NCBI GenBank assembly: GCA_016711485.1
Contig: JADJSX010000031.1
Coordinates: 1 to 64,000 of the forward strand
Length of the DNA: 64,000 bases
Origin: Leptospiraceae bacterium
GTDB lineage: Bacteria; Spirochaetota; Leptospiria; Leptospirales; Leptospiraceae
Reading direction: 5' to 3'
A program made the translations under genes and the position numbers. Positions 53,077 through 61,686 of this stretch are shown here, piece by piece (the stretch's first letter is position 1; each line of letters starts with the position of its first letter). The notes beneath the pieces were generated by a model. That model saw nothing but the letters and a program-made list of their open reading frames with translations. It had not been told where the DNA came from and did not search any database.

Positions 53077-54414
53077 TTAAAAATACTCATTCACCAAATC
53101 AGTAAAATGTTTACCGCGTTCTTCAAAATTATTGTATTGATCAAAGCTTGCGCAAGCGGGAGAAAATATTACCATTTCGAATTTTGTATTGTCTGCTAAA
53201 TCCCTAATGTTTTTTACAGCCTCAGCGAGATTTTCTTTTACATGGAGTTTATCTTTTAGACATTCGGACAATTCTTTTTCCCAGTAAAGTCTTGCTTCAC
53301 CTATCAAGAATACAATAACGTTTAGTTCTTTCAAGCGGTTTGTGAGGGGAGAAAGTTCTTCGTTCTTTTGTTTACCTCCAAGTATAAGGATAATAGGAGT
53401 TTGGCGCTTTATCCCAGCAAGTCCAGAAAGCATACTGTGAATATTTGTTGATTTGGAATCGTTTATAAATGTTACATCTTTCCAAGTTTTAATTTTCTGA
53501 AATCGATACAGTAATCCAGTAAAATCACTTATGGCAGATTGGATATTTTCCGGAATACATTGACTAGCCTCGCAAATTAATATACTAGCAGCCAAATTTT
53601 CTAGATTGTGTTTTCCTTGCAGAGGGAATTCTTGGGTGGAGTAGATATATTTTTCTGTAATAATTTTATTTTCTTCCGAAAGAATTTTGGCGTCACAGTC
53701 ATTTGATTCACCGAATAACATATATTTTCCGTTAATATCTTTAGAATTTAGATTTAGGTTTTCAATTAAACGTTTATTAGTTACAAAAATAGAATCTGGA
53801 CTATCTCTATTAATAATTTTACTTTTGGCATTAAGGTAATTCTCCATTGTCCCATGTCTTTCTAAATGGTCCGGAGCTATATTTAAAAATGCTGATATAT
53901 GAGGATTTAAATATCCAGAATCTTCTAATTGATAACTACTCAATTCAAGAACAGCGAAGTCTAATTTTTCTTGGCAGAATTCAATGAACGGAACACCAAT
54001 GTTTCCACCCATTTTCGACTTTGGAAAAGACTTTTGCAGGATGTGATGGGTTAGGGCTGTGGTTGTGGATTTTCCGTCGGTTCCTGTGATTCCAATGATT
54101 TTGCCTTCGAAGAAGGATTTTGCAAATTCGATTTCGCTATATAGGGGAATGTTTTGTTTTTTAAGCTCTATGATAATTGGATGGTTGGGTTTGAATCCCG
54201 GACTTTTGACTGCAAACTTGGGTAGTGGTAGGTTTTCTAATTCTATCGTATCTGGGTAGTAGGAAATCCCTTCTATATTACGCTGTGGTTTCGCATCTAC
54301 AAGCAGAATTTCGCAATTAAATTGGATTAGAAATTCTACAACGGCTTTTCCGGTAATGCCGCCTCCAATTACTAGGACTTTGGGTTGGTTTTTTAATATT
54401 TCAATCAAGTTCAT
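53077..54414 (-). CDS. murD: UDP-N-acetylmuramoyl-alanine--D-glutamate ligase
   Basis: 445-residue cytoplasmic peptidoglycan enzyme that adds D-Glu to UDP-MurNAc-L-Ala with ATP. The N-terminal Rossmann-like domain has VIGGGITGKAVVEF; the ATP loop is GITGTDGKSTTTAL near residue 107; NIAPDHLERHGTMENYLNAK holds the catalytic His region; NDSKSTNIHSMLSGL begins the C-terminal domain, where MurD usually has NDSKATN. It is a single gene outside any mur cluster, convergent with nadE (140-nt gap without a clear terminator). Confidence 0.95.
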   Translation of the reverse strand: MNLIEILKNQPKVLVIGGGITGKAVVEFLIQFNCEILLVDAKPQRNIEGISYYPDTIELENLPLPKFAVKSPGFKPNHPIIIELKKQNIPLYSEIEFAKSFFEGKIIGITGTDGKSTTTALTHHILQKSFPKSKMGGNIGVPFIEFCQEKLDFAVLELSSYQLEDSGYLNPHISAFLNIAPDHLERHGTMENYLNAKSKIINRDSPDSIFVTNKRLIENLNLNSKDINGKYMLFGESNDCDAKILSEENKIITEKYIYSTQEFPLQGKHNLENLAASILICEASQCIPENIQSAISDFTGLLYRFQKIKTWKDVTFINDSKSTNIHSMLSGLAGIKRQTPIILILGGKQKNEELSPLTNRLKELNVIVFLIGEARLYWEKELSECLKDKLHVKENLAEAVKNIRDLADNTKFEMVIFSPACASFDQYNNFEERGKHFTDLVNEYF

Positions 54415-54491
54415 AAATTTTTTGAAAAAGTTTCATTGACACAATCTATGGGTTGGGGTAGATGTATATATTATTTTTTAGGATACATACC

Positions 54492-54827
54492 TTGCTTAAA
54501 CATACAAACAAAGGCGATATACTAGTAGTTTATCTTGAAGGGCGTTTAGACGTTTCCGTTGCAAATGAAGTAGAAGAAGGCCTTGCCGAAATCATAGATA
54601 ATGGTGGTCATAAAAAGGTTCTTCTAAATATGGAAGGGATTGAATATATGTCATCTTCAGGCTTTAGAGCTTGTATTTCCACACTTAGAAAGTTAAACTC
54701 TAAAGAAGGGGTTTTAAAAATGTGCAATATCAAACCAGCAGTCAAAAGAATCTTTGACGTCATAGAATTAACATCTTTGTTTGATATTTATCCAACAGAA
54801 GCAGATGCTCTTGCTGATTTCAAATAA
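54492..54827 (+). CDS. STAS anti-sigma factor antagonist
   Basis: 111 residues from TTG 54492 (LLKHTNKGDILVVYLEGRLD), containing VANEVEEGLAEIIDNGGHKK, then LNMEGIEYMSSSGFRACIST with the phosphorylatable Ser, and VKRIFDVIELTSLFDIYPTE. This is a compact SpoIIAA/RsbV-like protein. An ATG at 54462 in the same frame is possible, but a TTGACA at 54436 with TAGATG 17 nt later would start the transcript after that ATG, favouring the TTG. It runs into trpC. Confidence 0.88.
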   Translation: MLKHTNKGDILVVYLEGRLDVSVANEVEEGLAEIIDNGGHKKVLLNMEGIEYMSSSGFRACISTLRKLNSKEGVLKMCNIKPAVKRIFDVIELTSLFDIYPTEADALADFK

Positions 54828-54848
54828 TCAGATTTATATTTTTTAGCC

Positions 54849-55598
54849 ATTAACCCGATCCTCCAAAAAATTATCCAACAAAAGGAGTTAGAAGTTTCTA
54901 AAACTCCTTTTTATATGGATTTTCCTAAACCTAAATACTCTCTTTTAGATTCGCTTAGAGCAAACTCAGACTCCATCATTGCGGAATGCAAAAAAGCAAG
55001 TCCTTCAATGGGTGTGATTAGAGAAAATTATGATCCTGTTTCTATAGCGTCTGTATACGAATCCTGTGGAGCACGAGCCATATCCGTATTGACCGATCAA
55101 AACTTTTTTCAAGGCAAATTGGACGACTTACAGAGAGTAAGTGAAGCTGTTCAATTGCCTGTAATTCGAAAGGATTTTATTATTCACGAAAAACAAATCC
55201 GTGAGGCTGCACGTTTTGGGGCTTCCGCAATTCTTTTAATTGTTCGCATTCTGAGTCAAACTCAATTGAAAGACCTTTTAAAATTTACGTATTCAATAGG
55301 ATTAGAAGTACTCGTTGAAATTCATACAAAAAAAGAGGCTGAAATAGCAACTGAAGTTGGAGCAAAAATTATCGGAATCAATACAAGAGATTTAGATACA
55401 TTTCAAATTCATCAAAACTTGATCGAAGAGGTTTCTCGTGATTTGCCGAAAAATGTTCATATAGTAGGGGAGTCAGGAATTAAAAATCGTGACGATTATT
55501 TGAAAATGAAAACCTATGTTCAGTCCACTCTCATTGGTACTTACTTCATGCAAAAAGAGGATATAACTGCGGCTTATCTTGATTTGCTGGGAAAATAA
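54849..55598 (+). CDS. trpC: indole-3-glycerol-phosphate synthase
   Basis: TIM-barrel enzyme of tryptophan synthesis. Catalytic and binding motifs: IIAECKKASPSMGVI, ISVLTDQNFFQGKLDDL, LPVIRKDFIIHEKQI, GINTRDLDTF and HIVGESGIKNRDD. The first ATG is at 54915, but the same frame upstream reads NPILQKIIQQKELEVSKTPF, a convincing IGPS N-terminal helix, back to an ATT at 54849. That gives 249 residues, near the family norm, versus 227 from the ATG. Either a rare ATT start is used, or the original start was mutated. No other trp genes are adjacent. Confidence 0.9.
   Translation: MNPILQKIIQQKELEVSKTPFYMDFPKPKYSLLDSLRANSDSIIAECKKASPSMGVIRENYDPVSIASVYESCGARAISVLTDQNFFQGKLDDLQRVSEAVQLPVIRKDFIIHEKQIREAARFGASAILLIVRILSQTQLKDLLKFTYSIGLEVLVEIHTKKEAEIATEVGAKIIGINTRDLDTFQIHQNLIEEVSRDLPKNVHIVGESGIKNRDDYLKMKTYVQSTLIGTYFMQKEDITAAYLDLLGK
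54880..54911 (+). other. hairpin inside the 5' end of trpC
   Basis: AAAAGGAGTT and AACTCCTTTT form a perfect 10-bp stem with a 12-nt loop ending in T-rich DNA, directly before ATG 54915. It looks like a weak terminator for the STAS gene, but also lies in the conserved trpC N-terminal coding region. Its stem contains the only AAGGAG in the area. Confidence 0.4.
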
Positions 55599-55696
55599 TT
55601 AAACAAGGTCAATTCTTTACCCTTTAAGAAGATGAGCTAATTTGTATTTGCCGGTACTTAGAATAGGAAAGAGATATTATCAGAGAGTGTATTGGA

Positions 55697-56437
55697 TTAA
55701 AGAAATACTACTTTGCGGTAGTTGCTTCTAGCAAGAATTTCGGGAATTTTTAGGTTGTCTTTACCCATGGCGTGAGTTTCTTTTCCGTCAATATAAACCT
55801 TGATTCCTTTGATTTCCTTAAATTCGAAGAGAGTGTGGCTAAGTTGATCCAATCGATCCTGCATGAGTGCCTTACCGGCATTTTTTTGGAAATTATTTTC
55901 TAAAGAAATATGTAACACACCTTCGACTAGCTTCATTTTTTTGGAATATTGAAAATCAGCCGGCAAAACACTTAAAACACCTTTGTCTTGTTCTTCTGCA
56001 TTCGGTCCTTTTTTCAGTTCTTTTAATGCTAGCTTTACTCTCTTTTTCAAACTTCCTTTTACTTTCCTTTGTACTTTAACTAATTTTGAATAGTTTTTAT
56101 TTCCAGATTGGTAAAACTTTAAAAAATAAATTCCGTGTAATGACTCTGTCTCTTCGAAAGAAAATTCTGAAAGCCCTTTAATATTATTCTCTGCTTTTAT
56201 AATTGGAATATCTGCTGAAGATTGGTTATCCTCTTTTTCTTCTGTTCCTTCTAATATATTAGGATCTTCTAATGAATCCAAATTTTGAACATGGCTTACA
56301 GAGGAAGTTAGTTTTTGAGGATTTAATTTGAGTGATCTATTGTGTAAACTTTTATCTATTAAAATTAATCCAATTAATACAAATGATAAGTAGTATAAAA
56401 AAGATTTGGAATTATTAGCAGAATATTCTTGTGACAC
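55697..56437 (-). CDS. GerMN-domain membrane-anchored protein
   Basis: 246 residues: GTG start, N-terminal membrane anchor (FLYYLSFVLIGLILI), an acidic Ser-rich linker (about 35-90), then a GerMN domain from about residue 100: YFLKFYQSGNKNYSKLVKVQ, ALKELKKGPNAEEQ, LSVLPADF, VEGVLHISLENNF, and EIKGIKVYIDGKET. GerMN is found in spore-germination and other envelope proteins and probably mediates protein assembly. Here it is presumably periplasmic. Confidence 0.82.
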   Translation of the reverse strand: MSQEYSANNSKSFLYYLSFVLIGLILIDKSLHNRSLKLNPQKLTSSVSHVQNLDSLEDPNILEGTEEKEDNQSSADIPIIKAENNIKGLSEFSFEETESLHGIYFLKFYQSGNKNYSKLVKVQRKVKGSLKKRVKLALKELKKGPNAEEQDKGVLSVLPADFQYSKKMKLVEGVLHISLENNFQKNAGKALMQDRLDQLSHTLFEFKEIKGIKVYIDGKETHAMGKDNLKIPEILARSNYRKVVFL

Positions 56438-56624
56438 AATATATTTTCGGAATACAAAAGTTGATAATTAAGAAAGTAAAATATATTCTTTCATATAATG
56501 AAAAAAAATAAAAATAATTCGCGAAAATAATAATTAGGGAACATAATTCTAAAGAAGTAAGAGTTAAATAGTAATTTTTCCCTTGCGATCTTATAGTAAT
56601 TGAATCTAATGAGACAAAATAAAA

Positions 56625-58763
56625 TTATTTTGTCTTTGATTCATAAACTCCATTCCAAGATTCTTCTGGCGGATTACGCAAATAATTCTCACATCTTTCT
56701 ATATAAAGTTTAGATACTAAATCCGAAGACTTTATGCGAAGTGTTTCTTGAAATATTTTTAGAGCATCTTGAAATTCTCTTTTTCTATATAGACTAACGC
56801 CTTCATTAAATAGAGAATTAAATCTCTGAAGTTCTAAACTGGCTTCTTCTTTTTCGCAGAGTAATTCATAAATTCCGATGGCATTCTGTTTTCCTTTTAC
56901 TGCAACTAAATCTAAAATTCTGACTTCTACAGATTCTTTTACAAGTTCATAAGTTGCTTCGCTTATGATGATTTCTGTTCCATAATATTTGTTTATACTT
57001 TCTAGTCTGCTCGCAAGGTTTACATTGTCCCCAATTACAGTGTAGTTTAGTCTATTTTCTGAACCCATGTTACCAACGATTACTTCTCCAGTATGAATTC
57101 CGATTCTATCGTTAAATGGTAATTTGCCGATTCGCTCTAATTCTCGATTCGCTAGATGTAATACGCGTTTATGTTCGATAGCAGAAAGACAAGCCTGAAG
57201 AGCATGGTCTTCCAGTGGAGCAGGAGCCCCCCAGAATGCCATAATTGCGTCTCCAATGTATTTATCTAATGTTCCGTGGTGATCTATAATAATTTTACTC
57301 GCACTACCTAAATACTGACTCAATTGTTCAACTAATTCTTCCGGACTAAGTTTTTCAGATATGGAAGTAAATCCGGCAATGTCAGAAAAATAAATCGTCA
57401 TCGAACGTCTCTCTCCTTCTAAAATTGCTTCCTTGTTTAGTGCTATCAATTCGCGAACCAATTCATCTGGAACGTATTTTTTAAACGACCGAAGACCCGT
57501 GCGCATTTTATGAAAAGACTCTGCCATATTGTCTACTTCGAATAAAAAGGAATTTATTTTTACATCCGAGGTAAGATCGAAGTTTTGAATTTTCTTCATT
57601 TCTTCTGAAAGTAAAGAGAGTGGTCGAGATAATTTTTTTGAAAATTGGAATTCGAATAGAACAGCAACAGCAACTAATACGAGCGACATTAATAGGATAA
57701 ATTTATTATTCCTGTGAACGATATGCATAAAGTCATTTTCAGGAACTACTAATGCAATTTTCCATTCGATGTCATCCTTCTTAAATTTAATATATTTTGC
57801 AATGTAACTAACTCCATTAAAGTTATAATCAAAAAAATCAAATTCTTCATTATGTACTGTATCTTTATGTGATTCATAAAAGGAAAAAGAACCAGATATT
57901 AGCGGATTCTCCATTTTATCCGCTGTTAAAAGTTTTAATGATTTAGTTCCATCTTTACTTGTTTCTTCTAACATAATTTTATCTAATTCTTTCGGATCTG
58001 AAGATGGGATAGCGACAACATGATTTTTTTCATCAAGTAAAAATACTTTTCCATTTTCTCCAATTTTAATTGTACTTAAAAAATCGGATAATTCTAATAT
58101 ACTAATGTCTATTCCTATAACACCAACAAGTTTTCCTGTTCTATCATATACCGAGCGGCTACAGGTAATACCCGGTTTGCGATCGTTAAAAAAAACATAA
58201 ACATCAGTCCATGCGTGTGTTTTGGAGGCCAATGCTTCTGTATACCAAGGACGCACTCTGGGATTATAAGCCTCTTCGGCTGGTAAAATTTTATCTGAAT
58301 ACTGTTCCTTCTCAGACCATGTTTTTCTATCATGTTCCCAATTGATTTTAGTTTTTTTTCCTTTGCGAGTAATTCTTTGGATGCTAAAACTATGGTCTGG
58401 CATTTCTTTTGCCATGATAAAATTCCCAAATTCGTCTCCATAAAACATACTTAAAAATTGAGGATTCGTCTCTACTATTCCTCGAAATAACTTTTCTAAG
58501 TTTCGTGTTTTTTTAATTTTAATAAGTCCGCTATCAAAAAAATTATCAGATAACTCTGCATTCATTACGGCGGCTTCTAAATAGTTTACCGTTTTATCCA
58601 TAACGTGTTCGGCTGCTTTGTCCATTAGATTATCTACTAAGAACCTAACTGAGTTTTTGCTCCCAATATAAGAGACAATACTGACAAGTCCTCCGAATAG
58701 AAGGACACCAATTGTTGAAAAAGTAACGATACTGAATCGAACACTAAATTTAAATTTTGACAT
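56625..58763 (-). CDS. membrane class III adenylate cyclase with dCache sensor
   Basis: 712 residues from ATG 58763 (AAGG upstream; a TTG three codons earlier is possible). One helix near 10-33, a periplasmic dCache domain (YNPRVRPWYTEALASKTHAW, KLVGVIGIDISILELSDFL), a second helix near 360-380, HAMP-like KKLSRPLSLLSEEMKK, then the cyclase domain. The metal aspartates are in YFSDIAGFTSIS and KYIGDAIMAFWGAP, with VIGDNVNLASRLES for the Asn and Arg. The adenine Asp position is Thr (NYTVIGD), as in many bacterial cyclases. A TPR-like tail follows. Confidence 0.9.
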   Translation of the reverse strand: MSKFKFSVRFSIVTFSTIGVLLFGGLVSIVSYIGSKNSVRFLVDNLMDKAAEHVMDKTVNYLEAAVMNAELSDNFFDSGLIKIKKTRNLEKLFRGIVETNPQFLSMFYGDEFGNFIMAKEMPDHSFSIQRITRKGKKTKINWEHDRKTWSEKEQYSDKILPAEEAYNPRVRPWYTEALASKTHAWTDVYVFFNDRKPGITCSRSVYDRTGKLVGVIGIDISILELSDFLSTIKIGENGKVFLLDEKNHVVAIPSSDPKELDKIMLEETSKDGTKSLKLLTADKMENPLISGSFSFYESHKDTVHNEEFDFFDYNFNGVSYIAKYIKFKKDDIEWKIALVVPENDFMHIVHRNNKFILLMSLVLVAVAVLFEFQFSKKLSRPLSLLSEEMKKIQNFDLTSDVKINSFLFEVDNMAESFHKMRTGLRSFKKYVPDELVRELIALNKEAILEGERRSMTIYFSDIAGFTSISEKLSPEELVEQLSQYLGSASKIIIDHHGTLDKYIGDAIMAFWGAPAPLEDHALQACLSAIEHKRVLHLANRELERIGKLPFNDRIGIHTGEVIVGNMGSENRLNYTVIGDNVNLASRLESINKYYGTEIIISEATYELVKESVEVRILDLVAVKGKQNAIGIYELLCEKEEASLELQRFNSLFNEGVSLYRKREFQDALKIFQETLRIKSSDLVSKLYIERCENYLRNPPEESWNGVYESKTK

Positions 58764-59009
58764 ATTAAACAAAACCTTAGTTCTTTTATAACATATAAAA
58801 AATTCTCAGACAAAATGCCAAAATCTAATCAAAAAAAAATACCAATGACTTATTTATGAGAACTTCTATACAATATAGGTTATAAAATATTTTTCCATTG
58901 CATAGCAAGTGATTTATTCCTAATTAACTCTAAAAATAAGTAAAATCCCGATTCACAAGAAAGAATATTCTCTTGCAGACTAAAGAATAACGAAAACTTT
59001 AGACATATT

Positions 59010-59633
59010 ATGTTTTTGAAGTTTTTTATTACTATTTATATATTATTTATAGGAAAAGTGATTAGTTCTCCTATTTTATTTCTATCAGAGGATGAAAGTT
59101 TTAAAAAAAAAATGAATTCCTGTGGATCTATTGAAAAAAAAATCAGTTTCCAATTTAAAGAAAAACATTTCGATCTAAAAGAGTTTGAACGAGTAAATCA
59201 AGAAATCTTAGATACCGCAACACAAAGTGCAAAAGTTAGGGTTTCCCAAATAATTTGTATAAAAAAGTTAAAACTCACAGAATTGGAATTAAGTCAGTTG
59301 AAAAAAAGTTTGGATCTATATAAAGATTTGGAAGAAAATATTTTAGAGTATTATAATCGATGGCTCTATTCGTTCGAAAAAAAAAATATTATGACACCAA
59401 TGGATAAAAAGTATACTTCTGAATTTTTGTTATTAAAATATGATTTATACAATCTCCTTCATAATAAAACAAATGAATTTCTATTAGGAAATGTTTCTAA
59501 TCAGGACGAGTTCGAATTTTATGAAGAACGGGTAAAGAGTATATATCACTCAATATTAAAAGGAAAATTTGAATACTACAATTCAATTACCCCAGAATTT
59601 AGAAAAGAAATCCTAAAAAAAAATACTGATTAA
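59010..59633 (+). CDS. exported helical protein of unknown function
   Basis: 207 residues: signal peptide (MFLKFFITIYILFIGKVISS), then a Lys/Glu-rich, mainly helical chain (LKLTELELSQLKKSLDLYKD, FEFYEERVKSIYHSILKGK) with two Cys in the mature part. No domain was recognised. It stands alone, followed by a 0.37-kb repeat-rich stretch. Confidence 0.65.
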   Translation: MFLKFFITIYILFIGKVISSPILFLSEDESFKKKMNSCGSIEKKISFQFKEKHFDLKEFERVNQEILDTATQSAKVRVSQIICIKKLKLTELELSQLKKSLDLYKDLEENILEYYNRWLYSFEKKNIMTPMDKKYTSEFLLLKYDLYNLLHNKTNEFLLGNVSNQDEFEFYEERVKSIYHSILKGKFEYYNSITPEFRKEILKKNTD

Positions 59634-59640
59634 CTGGGAC

Positions 59641-59728
59641 TGTGTAAAAGCATTGCCACGGAGGCACAGAGTCACAGAGAAATGCGGTTTCTTGGCATTC
59701 TGCGCTCAGAAATCTATGCTTTTACACA
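59641..59728. repeat. 88-bp element with 13-bp terminal inverted repeats
   Basis: TGTGTAAAAGCAT at the left and ATGCTTTTACACA at the right are exact inverted repeats. The interior carries GAGGCACAGAGTCACAGAG, a pattern seen in dispersed intergenic repeats. It is higher in G+C than the surroundings. Confidence 0.6.
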
Positions 59729-59733
59729 ACCCC

Positions 59734-59771
59734 GGTGCCAACGTTCTCGCGGGGGCGGGATGGTTGGCACC
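59734..59771. repeat. GC-rich hairpin GGTGCCAAC/GTTGGCACC
   Basis: A 9-bp perfect stem with a 20-nt G-rich loop, abutting the previous element. It is unusual in this AT-rich DNA. The following 140 nt (59772-59911) contain no credible gene. Confidence 0.5.
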
Positions 59772-59911
59772 CGAACTCAATGTTTCTCCCGCCATCTCTT
59801 TCGCTATCGCTTAAGCCCATTGTTGCTTTCATAACAATAGGTCGAAACATAATGGTGGGTTTGTCCCCCCTTTCGCTTAGTCGCTCACCTTCAGCCAAGC
59901 TATCGCGGGCT

Positions 59912-59996
59912 ATTTAATTCATTATTTCATTAGCCTATTCTAATAACCTAATTTTTACATTAATTATCATAAATTCCATCTTTTGCGTAATGTCAG
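59912..59996. mobile_element. MITE-like element fragment, copy 5
   Basis: Nearly identical to copy 4, with a short extra ATTTCATT near the left and a changed end (GCGTAATGTCAGTGATTAAT). The outer TTA forms the stop codon of the TPR gene at 60000-60002. The other terminal repeat is missing, and the two other repeats lie in its place. Confidence 0.55.
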
Positions 59997-59999
59997 TGA

Positions 60000-61223
60000 T
60001 TAATAGTTTTTTGCCACATCTAAAATATCCTTTATACGTTTGTCGAATTTTTTAGATTTAGGTTTGTATATAGTGTAGTCTTTTCCATGCATTTCAATTT
60101 TAGATTTTAGATCAGCCGTTTCCGTTATTTGACTTTTAGATTCATGATTTGGTAAATCCTTAAGTTTCTCGAAATAAATTAGAATTGCCAAAATTTGAAT
60201 TTTGTAATCTTGTCGGCGAATTTTTAAAGCTCTCTCAAGATAGTCTTGTGCTTTAAGAAAATATTCTTCTTTTTTATTTCGGAGAGAGATTCTCTCAGTT
60301 GCTAATTTTTCCTTAGAATCTGCAATTGGTTGCACATCTCTTGTCCTAAGGTAATAGAGGAAATTAGCATAAGAAATAGAATAAAATACATCATAATTTG
60401 CTGGAGTCATTTTTAGAGCTTCTTTTGAAACTTCCAAACAAGTATCTAAATCAGTAGTGATATTTGTATTTTTATATGCTTCCGTTTCAAATCGATTTAA
60501 TAGATATTTCATATAATCTAAATAAAACTGATATTTTTCTTGTTTGTCTAAAAACTTATCGCGGTTATTCCATGTTATTTTGTATTCATATCCAGCGGAT
60601 ACATATCCTTCTCCGCTTGTAGTATGTATTTTTCCTAAAGAGTAGTGAGACTCTGGATAATTTTTATCCATTTTAATTGATTTTTTATAATAGGAAATGG
60701 CATTTGCTATATCGCCCTTAGCCGCAAAATAATCTCCCTGTTTTTTTAGCACGATTGCATCTTCCAAACTTTCAGATTCAATTGGCATCGCAACAGTCAT
60801 TACTTTGTTCTCGATTAACCTTAGATAACCTTCCCCTCGAAGTTGCTGACCAAAAAAAGACGTTGTAAATATGGAGATAACTTTGATTTGCCCTACGATA
60901 TTTCCATCTTTATAGGAAATATGGTCAGGGTTTTTTTCGATTAGATATAGTGTCTGTCCTACTCGTATGCCAGGATTATGTAAAACCTTTACAGTAAGCA
61001 TATCAGGCCTTAAATCAACGCCGATTTCCATTAAATCCTTATCGATTTTTTTTTCATCAATCATAGAGGCTTTGTCTATGCTGACTGTTTCTCCGATCAC
61101 GACCATTTTAGAGTAATTTCCGGAGCCGGTATCTCTAAAGGCATATACGATTTTATCTTCTTTACTTACCGAAAAAACGGAGTTGGAACAAATGAGGGAT
61201 AGGAGTAAAATAAAGTATTTCAT
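60000..61223 (-). CDS. exported TPR-containing protein
   Basis: About 407 residues: signal peptide MKYFILLLSLICSNSVFS, a beta-rich N-terminal domain (YSKMVVIGETVSIDKASMID, NPGIRVGQTLYLIE; OmpA-independent, unrecognised), and TPR units from about residue 155 (AAKGDIANAISYYKKSIKMD, NYPESHYSLGKIHTTSGEGY) to near 330. It is probably a periplasmic scaffold. An ATG three codons upstream (61232) is an alternative start. The stop codon comes from the edge of a MITE fragment, so the native C-terminus may have been altered. Confidence 0.72.
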   Translation of the reverse strand: MKYFILLLSLICSNSVFSVSKEDKIVYAFRDTGSGNYSKMVVIGETVSIDKASMIDEKKIDKDLMEIGVDLRPDMLTVKVLHNPGIRVGQTLYLIEKNPDHISYKDGNIVGQIKVISIFTTSFFGQQLRGEGYLRLIENKVMTVAMPIESESLEDAIVLKKQGDYFAAKGDIANAISYYKKSIKMDKNYPESHYSLGKIHTTSGEGYVSAGYEYKITWNNRDKFLDKQEKYQFYLDYMKYLLNRFETEAYKNTNITTDLDTCLEVSKEALKMTPANYDVFYSISYANFLYYLRTRDVQPIADSKEKLATERISLRNKKEEYFLKAQDYLERALKIRRQDYKIQILAILIYFEKLKDLPNHESKSQITETADLKSKIEMHGKDYTIYKPKSKKFDKRIKDILDVAKNY

Positions 61224-61284
61224 AATGGACATCGCTTTGAATTATGTTAGAAATATTATCGGCTCTTTTAAAGATTGGAACATA

Positions 61285-61623
61285 ATGTTATTTTTGAAAT
61301 TAGATTCTTACATAATTCACTTTTTAGTATTTCTACTAGTTACATTGGCAAACATGCTCGGGCTCTATGCAAGGATAAAACCACTTAAAAATCCAATTTT
61401 ACACTCTTTGCATCATATTTTTTATTTTTTTGTAATACTATTTACTAGCATTTCTATTCTTCATTCCTATTTGCTCAATTTACCATTTGTTTATGAATTT
61501 CTTATTTTGGGGCTGATGTTTTTTTTGCCATTCGTAAGAAGGGGACGATCGATACATGTTCTGATTGGGTTATCTTCTTTTATTTGTGCAATTATTCCTG
61601 TTATAAATAAATATTTCAATTGA
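61285..61623 (+). CDS. small four-helix membrane protein
   Basis: 112 residues from ATG 61285 with about four hydrophobic helices (SYIIHFLVFLLVTLANMLG, HIFYFFVILFTSISILHS, FVYEFLILGLMFFLPFV, VLIGLSSFICAIIPVI). No family was recognised. Start choice is uncertain: the frame is open further upstream (ATG 61225, and beyond), but that region overlaps the divergent TPR gene; a GGA precedes the chosen ATG. Confidence 0.55.
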   Translation: MLFLKLDSYIIHFLVFLLVTLANMLGLYARIKPLKNPILHSLHHIFYFFVILFTSISILHSYLLNLPFVYEFLILGLMFFLPFVRRGRSIHVLIGLSSFICAIIPVINKYFN

Positions 61624-61686
61624 CGATTCCTAAGATATGCCTATAGTTGCATATTCGTTTCATACCTTTATAGTTTAGGATGTATT

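Noticed and set aside
59735..59917. 60-codon plus-strand frame (MPTFSRGRDGW...)
   Set aside because: It lies in a repeat region spanning a GC-rich hairpin, with no ribosome site or family resemblance.
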